A stretch of 30,409 nucleotides of DNA from a virus: positions 1-30,409 of the IMG/VR virus record IMGVR_UViG_3300025133_004720; one strand, given 5' to 3'. Made by a program: the position numbers and the translations under genes. Positions 1 to 7,898 of the stretch are shown piece after piece. The number at the start of each line of letters is the position of its first letter. Positions within the stretch are counted from its first letter, which is position 1. Under the pieces are notes generated by a model, which saw only the letters and a program-made list of their open reading frames with translations, was not told where the DNA came from and did no database searches.

Positions 1-924
1 ACAGAAGAATACTACATTTATCGTGAAAAACCAGAATCAAATACTGGTATTAGAATTGCAAATGAAGCCGTATGTTATGTAACATCAGGACTATATGATG
101 CATCAAGTAAGAAGATTATTAGTTATCTTCACAAAGCAATCAAACCACTTAATCAGTTGCGTATGATTGAAGATGCAGTTGTTATTTACCGTATATCACG
201 GGCGCCCGAAAGACGAATCTTTTATATTGATGTTGGTTCGCTTCCAAAGACAAAAGCAGAACAGTATGTGAATACTATTATGAATAAATATCGAAACAAA
301 TTGGTATATAATGCTGATGATGGTTCGATTCGTGATGACAAGAAACATATGTCAATGCTTGAAGATTATTGGTTGCCTCGCCGTGAAGGTGGTAAGGGTA
401 CAGAAATCTCTACACTCGATGGTGGACAAAACTTAGGAGAAATGGAAGATGTGGAATATTTCCAAAAACGATTATTTCAATCACTAAGTATTCCCCGAAC
501 TCGATTTGAAATGGATAGTGGATTTTCTGTTGGTCGTTCATCAGAAATCAATCGTGATGAAGTTAAATTTATGAAATTCATTAGTAGATTGCGAAATAAG
601 TTCAACGAGTTATTCCGAATAGTTTTACGAACACAATGTATACTTAAAGGTATTATGACCGAGGACGAATGGAATCAAATTGAACAACACATCAAATTTG
701 ATTATGCAAAAGACAATCACTTTACAGAATTGAAAGATTATGAAATCATTGGTGAGAGAATGACAATTCTTAGGGATGTAGACGAATATATTGGTAAATA
801 TTTCTCAACCGAATGGGTAAGGAAAAATATCTTACGACAGGATGATGAAGACATAAAAGAGATAGATAAACAGGTATCACAGGAACGAGAAGCCGGTATT
901 ATTACCGATAACGGAAACTATTAA
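1..924 (+). CDS. 20: Portal vertex protein gp20, 5'-truncated by the window edge
   Basis: The frame is open from base 1 to a TAA at 922-924, giving the last 307 residues of a protein that is about 524 residues in T4. The stretch EDAVVIYRISRAPERRIFYI followed by DVGSLPKTKAEQY is the hallmark of T4-family portal proteins. By family knowledge, gp20 forms the dodecameric ring at one capsid vertex, nucleates prohead assembly with the scaffold, and is the DNA channel during packaging by gp17. The real start lies outside the window; a TTG at 157 is only an internal codon, since clearly coding sequence continues upstream of it. The C-terminus is charged and unstructured-looking (DDEDIKEIDKQ onwards). 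The next gene begins 2 bases after the stop, so they are probably co-transcribed. Identity is very secure. Confidence 0.95.
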   Translation, partial: TEEYYIYREKPESNTGIRIANEAVCYVTSGLYDASSKKIISYLHKAIKPLNQLRMIEDAVVIYRISRAPERRIFYIDVGSLPKTKAEQYVNTIMNKYRNKLVYNADDGSIRDDKKHMSMLEDYWLPRREGGKGTEISTLDGGQNLGEMEDVEYFQKRLFQSLSIPRTRFEMDSGFSVGRSSEINRDEVKFMKFISRLRNKFNELFRIVLRTQCILKGIMTEDEWNQIEQHIKFDYAKDNHFTELKDYEIIGERMTILRDVDEYIGKYFSTEWVRKNILRQDDEDIKEIDKQVSQEREAGIITDNGNY

Positions 925-926
925 AA

Positions 927-1670
927 ATGAATAACTATTCAAAAGACATTATAGAAAGCATTTTTGGTAAGGAAGAAACCGAAAGTATTAAGAGCAAAAT
1001 TGAAACTGTTCTTAATGATAAGGTTGGTGTTCGCATTGCACAAGAAGGTGTAAATGTTGCACGAGATGTTATGGTTGTTTCTGAAGCAGAGGAAGAAGAT
1101 GCAGATAAAGCCGATTTACAAGGAACAATAGATGATATTGGTCTTGACCCTGTTATGGATAGGGAATACTTTTTAAAATCTGTCGAGATTGGTGATGTGC
1201 TTATTACAATTAAAACAATTGGTGTAGGTAAAAATAAACCAGTTTCTGTTTATATTGATAATGTTCGTTGGGAATTCTTTGCTGGTCCTGTTATTGCAGA
1301 AAAAGAAGTAAAGAAGTTTATTGAGTCAGAACATTATGATACGTGGCTAAAATCGATGGGTGCTGATACATCTACTGAAGAAAAAGAACCACCGCCACCA
1401 GAAGAAGAAAAGGTTGATGAAAATATTATCAATACCCTTCGTAATATCAAAGAATCTAAAGAATTTACATTCAATAACGACATTGTTTCAATTATTATTG
1501 ACTCAAAGCAAGCAAATACCATAGTGGCGGTATACGAAACACTAAATAAGAATAATAAGGATAGTTTTAGAGAAATGCTCAAAGAGAGCAGAAGCAGTTT
1601 TATTAAGGTTCTAAACTTTTCTTTTGAACAACTTTCAATAACAGGAGATTCCCAAGATGAATCACGATAA
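927..1670 (+). CDS. Putative prohead core protein (gp67 position)
   Basis: I do not recognise this 247-residue protein by a diagnostic motif. It sits between portal and protease, where T4 carries the small prohead core genes 67 and 68. It is acidic at residues 50-70, has a compact beta-rich-looking middle (about 78-140, containing KPVSVYIDNVRWEFFAGP), then a Glu/Pro linker with four consecutive prolines near 153-156, and a helical C-terminal third. It is much longer than T4 gp67 (80 residues) or gp68 (141 residues), so direct equivalence is not claimed. It ends 14 bases inside the next gene, consistent with translational coupling. A head assembly role is inferred from position only. Confidence 0.7.
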   Translation: MNNYSKDIIESIFGKEETESIKSKIETVLNDKVGVRIAQEGVNVARDVMVVSEAEEEDADKADLQGTIDDIGLDPVMDREYFLKSVEIGDVLITIKTIGVGKNKPVSVYIDNVRWEFFAGPVIAEKEVKKFIESEHYDTWLKSMGADTSTEEKEPPPPEEEKVDENIINTLRNIKESKEFTFNNDIVSIIIDSKQANTIVAVYETLNKNNKDSFREMLKESRSSFIKVLNFSFEQLSITGDSQDESR

Positions 1671-2001
1671 CGCTAGAGAAATTATTAACGACATCCTCGA
1701 TACAAATTTATATGATGCAAAAGATAAACTTGTATCTTCATTATATGCTAAAACAAGTGAACAACTTGAAACATACCGAGAAGATAATAGTGCAGATATT
1801 ATTCAGAATGTATCTGATATTGCAGAGGAATTGAGCAAAGAACAGAAAGCATATAAATCTTTCTTTACTGGTATGCTAAAGAAGTGGGATGTAGAATCGC
1901 CAGCCGATATCCCAGACGATAAGAAAGATGAATTCTTTAATGAAGTTAAAAAAGGATGGAAGAAAGATAAAGATAACGATTCTGAGGGAGAGGGAGAATA
2001 A
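1657..2001 (+). CDS. Small acidic prohead-core-like protein (gp68 position)
   Basis: A 114-residue charged protein. The start ATG at 1657 overlaps the previous gene but has a good ribosome site, AGGAG at 1643-1647. The C-terminal half contains a pattern, EEL-KEQKAYKSFFTGMLKKW followed by DVESPADIPDDKKDEFFNEV and KKGWK, that I associate with short C-terminal modules in other T4-like phage head and core proteins; this is recollection, not a search. The very end is acidic (DNDSEGEGE). It stops one base into gp21 (TAATG), a typical coupled junction. The position between portal and protease suggests an internal core component cleaved or expelled during maturation, as for T4 gp67/gp68. Confidence 0.72.
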   Translation: MNHDNAREIINDILDTNLYDAKDKLVSSLYAKTSEQLETYREDNSADIIQNVSDIAEELSKEQKAYKSFFTGMLKKWDVESPADIPDDKKDEFFNEVKKGWKKDKDNDSEGEGE

Positions 2002-2654
2002 TGAAACTAATCACAGAAACAAATCTTGATGGTATCGATATGATTACAGAAGCCAAAGAAGATGGTGGTAAGAATTACTACATCGAAGGTGTTTTTATGC
2101 AATCAGACACCAAAAATAAGAATGGTCGAGTATATCCTAAAGATATCCTGATGAATGAAGTTACACGATATGCAAAAGAGTATGTTGGTAACAAACGAGC
2201 ATTGGGTGAACTTGGACATCCAGAAGGACCAACAGTAAATTTAGAACGAGTATCCCATATTATTACAGAACTTCGTCAAGAAGAAAACAATATTCTAGGT
2301 AAAGCAAAAATTATGGACACCCCATACGGCAAGATTGTAAAAAATCTAATCGATGAAGGTGCTAAAATCGGTGTTTCATCTCGTGGTATGGGTTCACTTA
2401 AAAAAAATAAACAAGGTATAAATGAAGTACAGAACGATTTTATGCTTTCAGCCGTTGATATTGTTGCAGACCCTTCTGCACCCAGTGCATTTGTAAATGG
2501 TATTATGGAAGGTAAAGAGTGGGTTTGGGATAATGGTATTATCAAAGCCCAAGATGTAGAGAGTTATGAAACCCTAATCAACTCTGCTTCGTCAAAAGCA
2601 GACCTAGAGGAAAAGACCCTCTTTGCATTCGTTGATTTTTTGTCAAAATTATAG
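2001..2654 (+). CDS. 21: Prohead core serine protease gp21
   Basis: At 217 residues it is close to T4 gp21 (212). The motifs are those of the T4-type prohead protease: ELGHPEGPTVNLERVSHII with the candidate catalytic His at residue 73, and GVSSRGMGSL with the candidate nucleophile Ser at about 127, followed by an acidic residue in AVDIVADPSAPSAF (about 151-163). By family knowledge gp21 becomes active inside the prohead, cleaves the scaffold, core proteins and the N-terminal piece of gp23, mostly after (Leu/Ile)-X-Glu, then destroys itself. The start overlaps the upstream stop by one base. It lies directly before its substrates gp22 and gp23, as in T4. Confidence 0.95.
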   Translation: MKLITETNLDGIDMITEAKEDGGKNYYIEGVFMQSDTKNKNGRVYPKDILMNEVTRYAKEYVGNKRALGELGHPEGPTVNLERVSHIITELRQEENNILGKAKIMDTPYGKIVKNLIDEGAKIGVSSRGMGSLKKNKQGINEVQNDFMLSAVDIVADPSAPSAFVNGIMEGKEWVWDNGIIKAQDVESYETLINSASSKADLEEKTLFAFVDFLSKL

Positions 2655-2668
2655 ATATTATATATAAT
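2640..2668 (+). promoter_or_regulatory. Candidate sigma70-like promoter for gp22
   Basis: TTGTCA at 2640-2645 and TATAAT at 2663-2668 are separated by 17 bases, ahead of the gp22 gene. The -10 is embedded in a run TATATAATA (2661-2669) that could alternatively be a degenerate T4-type late box. The region is AT-rich, so chance similarity is possible. Confidence 0.45.
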
Positions 2669-2731
2669 AGAAATACAAGTTGTGCCGATTTCATTAGGCA
2701 TCAGAAATAAGAATACACAGGAGTATTAAAA

Positions 2732-3814
2732 ATGTCCGAAAAACTAGACCCAGTTCAAACTGCCCAAGCAATTTTTGAAGGCAAAGTGAACGACACAGAA
2801 CAAGAAGTTTCAGAAGACCTTCGTAAAGCACTAAAGGGTGCAGTTAAAGAGGGTCTTGATGAATTTGAATTTGAAGGTAAAACCTACAAAGTATCAGAAT
2901 TCAACGAAGAAGAATTAAAACTTGCAACAGGTGGTGACGATGTTCCCGCCGCAGATGCAGGAGAGAAAAAGAAACCAAAGAAAGCAAAAGACCCAAAACC
3001 AGAAGCATCTAGTGCATCTGCAAAAGAAGAATCGGTTAAACTTGATGTAGACGATATCGAAATCGTTGCTGAAGATTCAAGCGATGACTCAGATATGTCT
3101 GCTCTTTTCTCTGGTGAAGACCTATCAGAAGAATTCAAAACTAAAGCAACTACTATCTTTGAAGCGGCTGTTTCAGCACGAGTCAAAGATATTGCTTCTG
3201 AACTTGAAACAAGTGCAAACGAACAAGTTTCTGAAATTACTGAAGCACACAAAGCAGAACTCAGTGAATCTCTTGATGACTACCTCAACTATGTTGTATC
3301 GGAATGGGTTTCTGAAAACGAACTTGCAGTAGACCGTGGACTTAAAACTGAAATAACTGAAAGTTTTATGGGTGGACTCAAAACACTCTTTGAATCGCAC
3401 TTCATTGATATGCCAGAAGACAAGTACGACCTAGTTGCTGAACTAGAAGCAAAAGTTGAAGCACTTGAAGGTTCAATCAACGAAGAAATGCAAAAGAATG
3501 TTGAACTATCAAGCAATCTTTCAGAAGCAAAAGCAGAAGATATTCTTGCTGATATGTCTGAAGGTCTTGTAGCAACACAGGTTGAAAAGTTTGGAAAACT
3601 TGCAGAAGGTCTTGAGTATGATACACTAGACCAATATCGTGAGAAACTTGCAGTAATCAAAGAATCATACTTCGGTAAATCAAAATCATCTATGAATGTA
3701 ATTTCAGAAGATGAAATTGAAATTGAAGACACCACAGAAGATACAATTGCTGACCCACATATGAATCGATATTCTCAATATCTTTCAAAGCAAGGTAAGC
3801 ACAATAATTATTGA
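2732..3814 (+). CDS. 22: Prohead scaffold protein gp22
   Basis: A 360-residue, strongly acidic, helix-rich protein between the protease and the major capsid gene, the invariant position of T4 gene 22 (269 residues in T4). It has a basic Lys/Pro patch around residues 75-92 and long coiled-coil-like stretches (about 135-180 and 235-310) rich in Glu, Ala and Leu, including DLVAELEAKVEALEGSINEE. By family knowledge gp22 is the main component of the internal core on which the capsid shell assembles and it is digested by gp21; many Leu-X-Glu triplets are present as potential cut sites. The start is supported by AGGAG (about 2719-2723). Assignment rests on position and composition more than on conserved residues. 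Confidence 0.88.
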   Translation: MSEKLDPVQTAQAIFEGKVNDTEQEVSEDLRKALKGAVKEGLDEFEFEGKTYKVSEFNEEELKLATGGDDVPAADAGEKKKPKKAKDPKPEASSASAKEESVKLDVDDIEIVAEDSSDDSDMSALFSGEDLSEEFKTKATTIFEAAVSARVKDIASELETSANEQVSEITEAHKAELSESLDDYLNYVVSEWVSENELAVDRGLKTEITESFMGGLKTLFESHFIDMPEDKYDLVAELEAKVEALEGSINEEMQKNVELSSNLSEAKAEDILADMSEGLVATQVEKFGKLAEGLEYDTLDQYREKLAVIKESYFGKSKSSMNVISEDEIEIEDTTEDTIADPHMNRYSQYLSKQGKHNNY

Positions 3815-3826
3815 AATTTATAATAT

Positions 3827-3834
3827 TATAAATA
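3827..3834 (+). promoter_or_regulatory. T4-type late promoter for gp23 (TATAAATA)
   Basis: An exact TATAAATA octamer, the consensus recognised by gp55-RNA polymerase in T4, 63 bases before the gp23 start. The expected transcript start is near 3840, which would place the 3851-3867 hairpin near the 5' end of the capsid mRNA. Confidence 0.8.
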
Positions 3835-3850
3835 ATCTCGTTACAACAAC

Positions 3851-3867
3851 GCTAACACTGTGTTAGC
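3851..3867 (+). other. Stem-loop in the gp23 5' leader
   Basis: GCTAACA-CTG-TGTTAGC is a perfect 7-bp inverted repeat with a 3-base loop (8 bp if the loop shrinks to one base). It lies between the late box and the AAGGAG ribosome site (3885-3890). It has no downstream T-run, so it is not a terminator. A role in mRNA stability or translation control of the most abundant virion protein is inference. Confidence 0.65.
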
Positions 3868-3897
3868 ATAATTATAAATCCATTAAGGAGTAAGAAA

Positions 3898-5259
3898 ATG
3901 GAACAAAATGATATTACACAAGTTGCAGAGCAACTTAAAGAAAAATGGAATCCTGTATTAGAACATACAGACCTTCCAACAATTGGTGACAACTACAAAA
4001 AGAATGTCACTGCAATTCTGTTAGAAAATCAAGAACAAGCAATGCTTGTTGAAGCACCAACAAATGCAACTGGTTCAAATATTGATAATTGGGACCCAGT
4101 TTTAATTAGTCTTGTACGCCGTGCGATGCCTAACCTAATGGCATACGACATTGCGGGTGTTCAACCAATGACTGGCCCTACTGGTCTTATCTTTGCACTT
4201 AAAGCGAAGTACACTAGTCAAGGTGGAACAGAAGCGTGGCCGATGAACATCGATACTGACTTTGCGGGTGGTGCATCAGCAGATTATGCCGCTGATGACA
4301 ATGACCCACTAGCAGCCGGTGCAAATAACCAAGCAGCCGGTGCGACAATTGATACAATGCACGTTGGACACGCTATGTCCACTGCTACAGCAGAAGGTCT
4401 TGAAGGTACTGGTGCAAATGCATTCAACCAAATGGCATTCAGCATTGACAAGACATCCGTTGTTGCTAAATCTCGTGCGTTGAAAGCAGAATACACAACT
4501 GAACTCGCTCAAGACTTGAAAGCAGTTCACGGTTTAGATGCAGAAACAGAACTTGCTAACATTCTCTCGACTGAAATCCTTTCGGAAATCAACCGAGAAG
4601 TTGTCAAGACTATCTACAAAGGTGCTAAACTTGGTGCCCAACAACTTGACCTTGCATACAAAGGTGCGGGTGGTGCAACATTCGGTTTATCTGGTGGTTC
4701 AATCGGTGGTATCTACGACCTTGATGCTGATGCAGACGGTCGTTGGAGTGCTGAGAAGTTCCGTGGACTTTTGTTCCAACTCGAACGAGAAGCAAACCAA
4801 ATCGCTAAAGACACACGCCGTGGTAAAGGTAACCTAGTTATCTGCTCCTCAGATGTTGCTTCAGCACTCGCAATGGGTGGATTCCTACAACTCTCAGGTG
4901 GAGATGCAGGTAACCTAACCGTAGACGATACTGGTAACACATTCGTTGGTACACTCGGTGGTGGTAGAATGAAAGTATATGTTGACCCATATGCGACTAC
5001 TGACTACTGTTGCGTAGGTTACAAAGGTACTTCACAGTACGATGCAGGTTTATTCTACTGTCCATACGTTCCACTACAAATGGTTCGTGCGGTTGGTGAA
5101 AATTCCTTCCAACCTAAAATCGGTTTCAAGACTCGCTATGGTCTAGTGAACAACCCATTCGTTGGTACTGCATACGCTGACCCATCAAGCACTGCTTCTA
5201 ACCGCAGAAACCCATACTACAGAATCTTCCGTGTTGATAATCTTCACGGTGAAGGTTAA
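3898..5259 (+). CDS. 23: Major capsid protein gp23
   Basis: 453 residues (T4 gp23 has 521). The block LVRRAMPNLMAYDIAGVQPM then TGPTGLIFALKAKYTS is diagnostic for T4-family gp23, an HK97-fold protein forming the hexamers of the head. T4 gp23 loses an N-terminal propeptide after Ile-Ala-Glu; here Leu-Val-Glu at residues 50-52, in QAMLVEAPTNATG, fits the gp21 (Leu/Ile)-X-Glu rule and predicts a mature chain starting at Ala53. Start choice is supported by AAGGAG 7 bases upstream. It has its own late promoter and hairpin before it and a strong terminator after it, so it can be transcribed as a single-gene unit. Codons look more optimised (more C-ending) than in neighbouring genes, as expected of the most highly expressed protein. 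No separate vertex gene (gp24) is in the window. Confidence 0.97.
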   Translation: MEQNDITQVAEQLKEKWNPVLEHTDLPTIGDNYKKNVTAILLENQEQAMLVEAPTNATGSNIDNWDPVLISLVRRAMPNLMAYDIAGVQPMTGPTGLIFALKAKYTSQGGTEAWPMNIDTDFAGGASADYAADDNDPLAAGANNQAAGATIDTMHVGHAMSTATAEGLEGTGANAFNQMAFSIDKTSVVAKSRALKAEYTTELAQDLKAVHGLDAETELANILSTEILSEINREVVKTIYKGAKLGAQQLDLAYKGAGGATFGLSGGSIGGIYDLDADADGRWSAEKFRGLLFQLEREANQIAKDTRRGKGNLVICSSDVASALAMGGFLQLSGGDAGNLTVDDTGNTFVGTLGGGRMKVYVDPYATTDYCCVGYKGTSQYDAGLFYCPYVPLQMVRAVGENSFQPKIGFKTRYGLVNNPFVGTAYADPSSTASNRRNPYYRIFRVDNLHGEG

Positions 5260-5291
5260 TTGTTAGTATAGTTTAAGTTATATTTTTGATT

Positions 5292-5318
5292 AAGGGTGTC
5301 CTTCGGGACACCCTTTTT
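5292..5318 (+). terminator. Rho-independent terminator after gp23
   Basis: AAGGGTGTCC (5292-5301), loop TTCG (5302-5305), GGACACCCTT (5306-5315), with the T-run extending to 5318. A 10-bp stem with a UUCG tetraloop and U-tract is an ideal intrinsic terminator. It separates gp23 from the next late promoter at 5325. Confidence 0.93.
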
Positions 5319-5324
5319 CATTTG

Positions 5325-5332
5325 TATAAATA
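5325..5332 (+). promoter_or_regulatory. T4-type late promoter for the tail-tube gene (TATAAATA)
   Basis: Exact TATAAATA, just 3' of the terminator and 21 bases before the next ATG. The predicted start near 5338 is immediately upstream of the ribosome site GGAG (5341-5344), so the leader would be minimal. Confidence 0.8.
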
Positions 5333-5353
5333 TATTAACAGGAGATTTGTATT

Positions 5354-5908
5354 ATGTCTACAGGTATTACAGGTTCTGACTTGCCCGGCGTTCCAACATC
5401 ACTAGGTGTAAGTCCAGACAAAAGACAACCCACTAACACAAACCAAGTTGGTTCTACTAACTATCGGTTTTTCTTGCACCGTGCCCCAGCAGTGACTTAT
5501 TTTTGTCAATCAGTTACTTTGCCCGGCGTAGATATTGATGCACTTGAACAGGAAACTTTCTTTGCATCTGCAAAACAGCCTGGATATAAACCAAACTTCA
5601 GTGACTTTACAATCAAATTCTTAATTGATGAAGACCTACAGAACTGGCGAGAAATTTATGATTGGATGAAAAGTTACAGTGGATTCGAGGATTTTGATGG
5701 ATTCACTTCCCCAGAAGCCGACCATTTCTCTGATGCAACCCTAATGATTCTGACAAGTGGTATGAATGCGAATCTAGAAGTAACATTCAAAAACTGTTTT
5801 CCTACTTCATTAGGTAGTATTGAGTTTGATTCTAGTATTGATGATATTGAAGCCCTTACCACCGATATTACTTTCGCCTTTGACAGTTACTCAATAAATA
5901 AACTATAA
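5354..5908 (+). CDS. Tail-tube-fold protein (gp19-like family)
   Basis: 184 residues (T4 gp19 tube protein has 163). The pattern FCQSVTLPGVDIDALEQETF near 50-70, an LQNWREIYDWMKS helix near 95-107, and the C-terminal block NCFPTSLGSIEFDSSIDD then a TTDITFAFDSYSI strand match the tube-protein fold shared by T4 gp19, gp48 and gp54. The likely role is a ring-forming component of the inner tail tube or a tube-end protein. The equivalent slot in related marine phages is sometimes labelled gp3 (tail completion), so tube proper versus tube terminator is unresolved. Transcribed from its own late promoter, consistent with a structural role. The first 35 residues look disordered (Pro, Thr, Asn, Gly rich). 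Confidence 0.8.
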   Translation: MSTGITGSDLPGVPTSLGVSPDKRQPTNTNQVGSTNYRFFLHRAPAVTYFCQSVTLPGVDIDALEQETFFASAKQPGYKPNFSDFTIKFLIDEDLQNWREIYDWMKSYSGFEDFDGFTSPEADHFSDATLMILTSGMNANLEVTFKNCFPTSLGSIEFDSSIDDIEALTTDITFAFDSYSINKL

Positions 5909-5913
5909 AGTTT

Positions 5914-5941
5914 TTGACTTCTGCTGATATGGCAGTATAAT
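5914..5941 (+). promoter_or_regulatory. Sigma70-like promoter for uvsY, predicted leaderless
   Basis: TTGACT (5914-5919), 16-base spacer, TATAAT (5936-5941). The uvsY ATG begins at 5949, only 7 bases after the -10 box, where transcription would start. No Shine-Dalgarno sequence precedes the ATG. Confidence 0.8.
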
Positions 5942-5948
5942 ATACACT

Positions 5949-6386
5949 ATGAAACTAACTGATATACGAAAAATGGCAGAACAAGATGCGGTGATTGATG
6001 AAACAGAACTCGGAAGCGAGTCAATCAAAATTCCACAACTCCACAACAAATACCTAGTGCTAATGCAGGATGAGAAATTCGCATTACAACAAATGAATAT
6101 CCAATTCTATCAGATGAAAAGATTGAAGTGGGAATACTATACAGGTAAAATGGACAAAGAAACTCTTGATGAGTTGGGGTGGCAGCCGTTCCAACTCAAT
6201 GTTCTCAAGAAAGATTTGGATTTGTATTTTGATGCAGATGAAGATTTAGTAGAACTTAAAGGTAAAATCATTTATCAAGATTCTAAAATAGATTTTCTTG
6301 AGAATACACTCAAAACTCTAAACAACAGAAATTGGGTAATCAGAAACGCAATTGAGTGGAATAAATTTACTCAGGGTGGTTTGTAA
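5949..6386 (+). CDS. uvsY: Recombination mediator protein UvsY
   Basis: 145 residues (T4 UvsY has 137). Recognisable blocks are RLKWEYYTGKMDKETLDELG (about 58-77) and the C-terminal helix around ADEDLVELKGKIIYQDSKID followed by NWVIRNAIEWNKF, which align with the T4 protein end to end. By family knowledge UvsY is a hexameric mediator that loads the UvsX recombinase onto gp32-coated single-stranded DNA and stabilises the filament. It is immediately followed by uvsW, the same order as in T4. The promoter directly abuts the start codon, which suggests a leaderless message. Confidence 0.88.
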   Translation: MKLTDIRKMAEQDAVIDETELGSESIKIPQLHNKYLVLMQDEKFALQQMNIQFYQMKRLKWEYYTGKMDKETLDELGWQPFQLNVLKKDLDLYFDADEDLVELKGKIIYQDSKIDFLENTLKTLNNRNWVIRNAIEWNKFTQGGL

Positions 6387-6390
6387 AATA

Positions 6391-7887
6391 GTGATATTGG
6401 TTGAGAAAAAGAATTCAGTGCATATGAAAGTATATGCAGAGGACAGAGGAATAGAGAAAGAACTGAATTCCTTTTTCACCTTCAAAGTTCCCGGCCACGA
6501 GTATATGCCCTCATATAGAAACAGAATGTGGGATGGGAATATAAAATTATACAGTGTACATTCTAAAGAACTCTATACAGGGCTATATGACCACCTAGAG
6601 AGGTTTTGTGCTGATAGAGGGTATCCCCTATCTGGGTGGTCACCAAAACCCTCACGAGCCGTGGATGATGCTCTAATAAGCAAGTTTATAGACAACCATC
6701 TTAAACCATCGGTAAATGGACAGAGAATCCACGCACGAGAGCATCAGGTAGATGCGGTTCATCACTCAATAAACAGCGATAGAACGCTCCTGCTCTCTCC
6801 TACTGGGTCAGGGAAGTCGCTAATGATTTACTCTCTAATGAGATACTATAATGACATATTAGACCCCAATAAGAAGATTCTAATCATTGTTCCGACTACC
6901 TCACTGGTATCACAGATGTATAGTGACTTTGCAGATTATTCTAGTAACGATGGTGTGTGGAATGTTTCTCAGGAATGTCACAAAGTAACGGCAGGGAAAG
7001 ACAAACTAAATCCAAATAAACGAATCGTGATTTCTACTTGGCAATCTATTCATAAACTGGGAAAGAAATATTTTGATAATTTTGGTGCGGTGTTTGGGGA
7101 TGAATGTCATCTATTCAAGGCGAAATCCCTTACAACAATTATGACCAAACTAGAAAATTGCAAATATAGAATCGGAACAACAGGAACTCTTGATGGAACA
7201 CAATGTCATAAATTAGTCATTGAGGGATTGTTTGGTTCTGTATATAAAGTAACTACTACAAAGAAACTTATTGAGAAAGAAGTATTATCCGATTTTGAAA
7301 TTGATTGTATTGTTCTGAAACATTCAGAAGATTTCAAAAAGAAATATAAAAGAGTTACATATCAGGAAGAAATTGATGCAATAGTAGGATACGACAAGAG
7401 AAATGAGTTTATTGCAGATTTGACAAAATCACTGAAAGGTAATTCTTTGGTGTTATTTCAATATGTAGAAAAACACGGTAAGCCGTTATATGATTTAATA
7501 AAAGAGAAATGTCCAGAAAAAGATATATACTTTATACACGGTGGTACAGAATCAGAACTTCGTGAAAAGATTAGGAAACTAATGGAGAGGAAAGATAATG
7601 CAGTTATCGTTGCATCATATGGAACTTTTTCAACAGGCATCTCTATTAGGAAGTTGCACAACATCGTGTTTGCTTCCCCTTCAAAATCAAGAATCCGTGT
7701 ATTACAATCAATCGGTAGACAACTTCGGAAATCCGAACACAAAGAAAAAGCACGACTCTACGACATCTCAGATGATATCTGTTGGAAAAAATATAAAAAC
7801 CACACTTACCGACACTATGAAGAAAGATTGAAATTATATAGAACAGAAAAGTTTTCTCACCGAACAATTCATATAAATATAGAGTAA
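6391..7887 (+). CDS. uvsW: ATP-dependent helicase UvsW
   Basis: I choose GTG at 6391, giving 498 residues (T4 UvsW has 503); from there the N-terminus aligns residue for residue with T4 (length to the NSFFTF motif is identical), whereas earlier in-frame codons overlap uvsY. An N-terminal DNA-binding domain (about 1-85, with FKVPGHEYMPSYRNRMWDGN) precedes a superfamily 2 core: Walker A SPTGSGKS at 136-143, IIVPTTSLVSQM, the DECH box at 237-240, GTTGTLDG, then ASYGTFSTGISIRKLHNIVF and QSIGRQLRKS motif VI. By family knowledge UvsW unwinds R-loops and branched DNA, helping the switch from origin to recombination-dependent replication and fork restart. The end carries the late box for the next gene. 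Confidence 0.95.
   Translation: MILVEKKNSVHMKVYAEDRGIEKELNSFFTFKVPGHEYMPSYRNRMWDGNIKLYSVHSKELYTGLYDHLERFCADRGYPLSGWSPKPSRAVDDALISKFIDNHLKPSVNGQRIHAREHQVDAVHHSINSDRTLLLSPTGSGKSLMIYSLMRYYNDILDPNKKILIIVPTTSLVSQMYSDFADYSSNDGVWNVSQECHKVTAGKDKLNPNKRIVISTWQSIHKLGKKYFDNFGAVFGDECHLFKAKSLTTIMTKLENCKYRIGTTGTLDGTQCHKLVIEGLFGSVYKVTTTKKLIEKEVLSDFEIDCIVLKHSEDFKKKYKRVTYQEEIDAIVGYDKRNEFIADLTKSLKGNSLVLFQYVEKHGKPLYDLIKEKCPEKDIYFIHGGTESELREKIRKLMERKDNAVIVASYGTFSTGISIRKLHNIVFASPSKSRIRVLQSIGRQLRKSEHKEKARLYDISDDICWKKYKNHTYRHYEERLKLYRTEKFSHRTIHINIE
7872..7879 (+). promoter_or_regulatory. T4-type late promoter inside the 3' end of uvsW (TATAAATA)
   Basis: Exact TATAAATA 19 bases before the next start codon; the predicted transcript would begin at about 7885, right at the AAGGAG ribosome site (7886-7891). 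The same compact box-plus-ribosome-site design is seen before the tail-tube gene. Confidence 0.75.
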
Positions 7888-7898
7888 GGAGTTTTTAT

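Noticed and set aside
3066-3735. Overlapping and antisense open frames inside the gp22 gene
   Set aside because: They are shadows of the Glu/Ser/Ala-rich coding sequence and lack start signals.
3873-3880. Second late box TATAAATC before gp23
   Set aside because: It is one mismatch off and its transcript would start inside the ribosome site; the exact box at 3827 is better.
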